A stretch of 64,000 nucleotides of DNA from Helianthus annuus. Its lineage: Eukaryota; Streptophyta; Magnoliopsida; Asterales; Asteraceae. The DNA lies in NCBI RefSeq assembly GCF_002127325.2, contig NC_035433.2:92086033-92150032 (forward strand), written 5' to 3'. The notes below the pieces were generated by a model that saw nothing but the letters and a program-made list of their open reading frames with translations, did no database searches and was not told where the DNA came from. Made by a program: the position numbers and the translations under genes. This document shows, in pieces, positions 62,709 to 64,000 of the stretch. Position 1 is the first letter of the stretch. Each line of letters opens with the position of its first letter.

Positions 62709-64000
62709 CAGGTCTTGAACCAAGTTTTTAGCATTTCCTTCAGGATCACGGATACTTGTTCTTGCAGTTGGAACCACCATCTCTGTAGGGATCACTGATT
62801 CTGCCCCAAACACCAAAGAAAATGGAGTTTGACCAGTAGCATTCTTGGGAGTTGTCCTATCAGCCCATAACACATAAGGTAGTTCTTCTGCCCATTTCCC
62901 TTTTTTGGATCCAAGTTTCTTTTTCAAGTTGTTGATGATGATCTTATTGGATGATTCTGCCTGGCCATTAGCTTGTGGGTGGACTGGTGTTGATGTTATC
63001 ATCTTAATCCCCCAGCTGTCACAAAAGTTAGTAGTTCTATTCCCAATAAATTGGGATCCATTATCACATACAATTTCAGAAGGAACACCAAATCTAGTAA
63101 TAATGTTTCTTTTAATGAAGGATATAACTTCCTTTTCTCTAACTTGAGCAAAGGCTTCGGCCTCTATCCACTTAGAGAAGTAATCAGTCATAGCAAGCAA
63201 GAATACTTTTCCACCAGGTGCCTTAGGAAGCTTACCAACTATATCCAGTCCCCATCTCATAAATGGCCAAGAAGAGGATATAGGATGCAAAAGCTCTGCT
63301 GGTTGGTGAAGGATATTACTATGTCTCTGACAAGGATCACACTTCCTGGCATATTCCATAGCATCCTTCTTCATAGTAGGCCAATAGTATCCTGTCCTCA
63401 GGATCCTTGAGAATAATGCTCTGGCCCCAGTGTGGTTTCCACAATCTCCTTCATGGAAATCCTTTAGGACTTCTTGGATTTCAGGATCCTCAATGCATCT
63501 TAGATATGGTCCTGCAAGAGATCGTTTATACAACATATTATTCAATATTGTAAATTGAGATACCTTAATTTTGAAAGCCCTGGGGTTTTCTCCTGTAGGA
63601 ATCTCTCCATGTTGTATGTATCTCATGATTGGGAGGATCCATGATCCTGAATGAGATTGAGTATCATCACTAGGGATGATTGCAGAATCCTCTCCTATCT
63701 CCATAACCACATGATCTTCAATAGCAGGGGTCAGGATATGGATAATAGGAATCCTTATATCCTCTGGGATCTTCAAGGATGATCCTAGATTAGCCAATGC
63801 ATCAGCCTCTGCATTTTCTTCCCTTGGTACCTGTGTCAAACTGAAGGATACAAAAGAGAGTGTCAATTCTTTGACTATCTCTAAGTATTTGATTAGCTTT
63901 TCACCTTTAACAGCATAGGATCCATTAAAGTGATTAGTGATTAATAATGAATCTACATGTACCTCAAGATACCTGATCCTCATACGCTTAGCAATCTGCA
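62704..64000 (-). pseudogene. pol: C pol, second RNase H to integrase, runs off window
   Basis: Open from base 64000 down to the F insertion: the end of the second RNase H (VHVDSLL, EADALA), HHCC zinc region (FHEGDCGNHTGARA, CDPCQRH) and D-D-E core (LDIVGK, CDNGSQF, NGQAESSN). It continues at 19897 after F. Several substitutions relative to E-H (for example MDIVGK to LDIVGK) fit its greater age. No stop or frameshift seen in this part. Confidence 0.93.

Noticed and set aside
62682..62720. Short coding extensions ending in RAGFL or starting MIFDQN/MTKT at several pol breaks
   Set aside because: They are translations of LTR ends at insertion junctions, using non-ATG starts, not real protein parts.

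Overview
The window is plant genomic DNA made entirely of nested LTR retrotransposons; I found no ordinary host gene. All elements but one belong to a single Ty3/gypsy family of the Tat type. The evidence is a long gag-protease ORF with a CHHC zinc knuckle, a DGGSS protease motif, an RT with YIDD, a degenerate first RNase H followed by a second intact RNase H, an HHCC/DDE integrase with no chromodomain, a primer site matching plant tRNA-Lys, and a long 3' region carrying an antisense gene. This points to a plant with a repeat-rich genome, probably a eudicot. I cannot name the species.

Layout. LTRs read TGTTRGGGCTGG...GACCAAAACA on the sense strand. At the left, element A (+, 1-9129, 5' end outside the window) sits in the integrase gene of B' (+, 9130-12325). 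B' sits in the integrase gene of B (+, 12326-14933), and B sits in an old RT fragment X (minus, 14934-15193). At the right, element C (minus) has its 3' LTR at 15194-15909 and its pol gene running off the window end. C carries a truncated relative D (17077 to about 18365) and, in its integrase gene, element F (minus, 19898-62703, TSD GTATC). F contains E (19927-41458, TSD GATAA, in F's 3' LTR) and G (47952-58620, TSD ACTAC, in F's RT). E contains H (27084-37886, TSD CTTAG, at the start of E's RT region). Four matched target-site duplications and matched LTR pairs fix this order.

Each full element reads: 5' LTR, tRNA-Lys primer site, gag-protease, in-frame UAG, pol (RT, RNase H, second RNase H, integrase), a 1.2-1.5 kb structured 3' region, a four-exon gene on the opposite strand with its own TATA box, polypurine tract, 3' LTR. 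The UAG between gag-protease and pol lies in CAA-UAG-CAA-UUA, the best-known plant readthrough context, in all five copies where the junction is present. The antisense gene splices in frame in A, F, G and H to a protein of about 450 residues with an N-terminal globular domain, a basic NLS-like stretch, a coiled coil and an acidic tail.

Every gag-pol copy has at least one break, so none is autonomous as read. LTR pairs differ at only about 1 (G), 3 (E), 3 plus one 20-bp duplication (H) and 5 (F) positions, counted by eye, so these insertions are recent.
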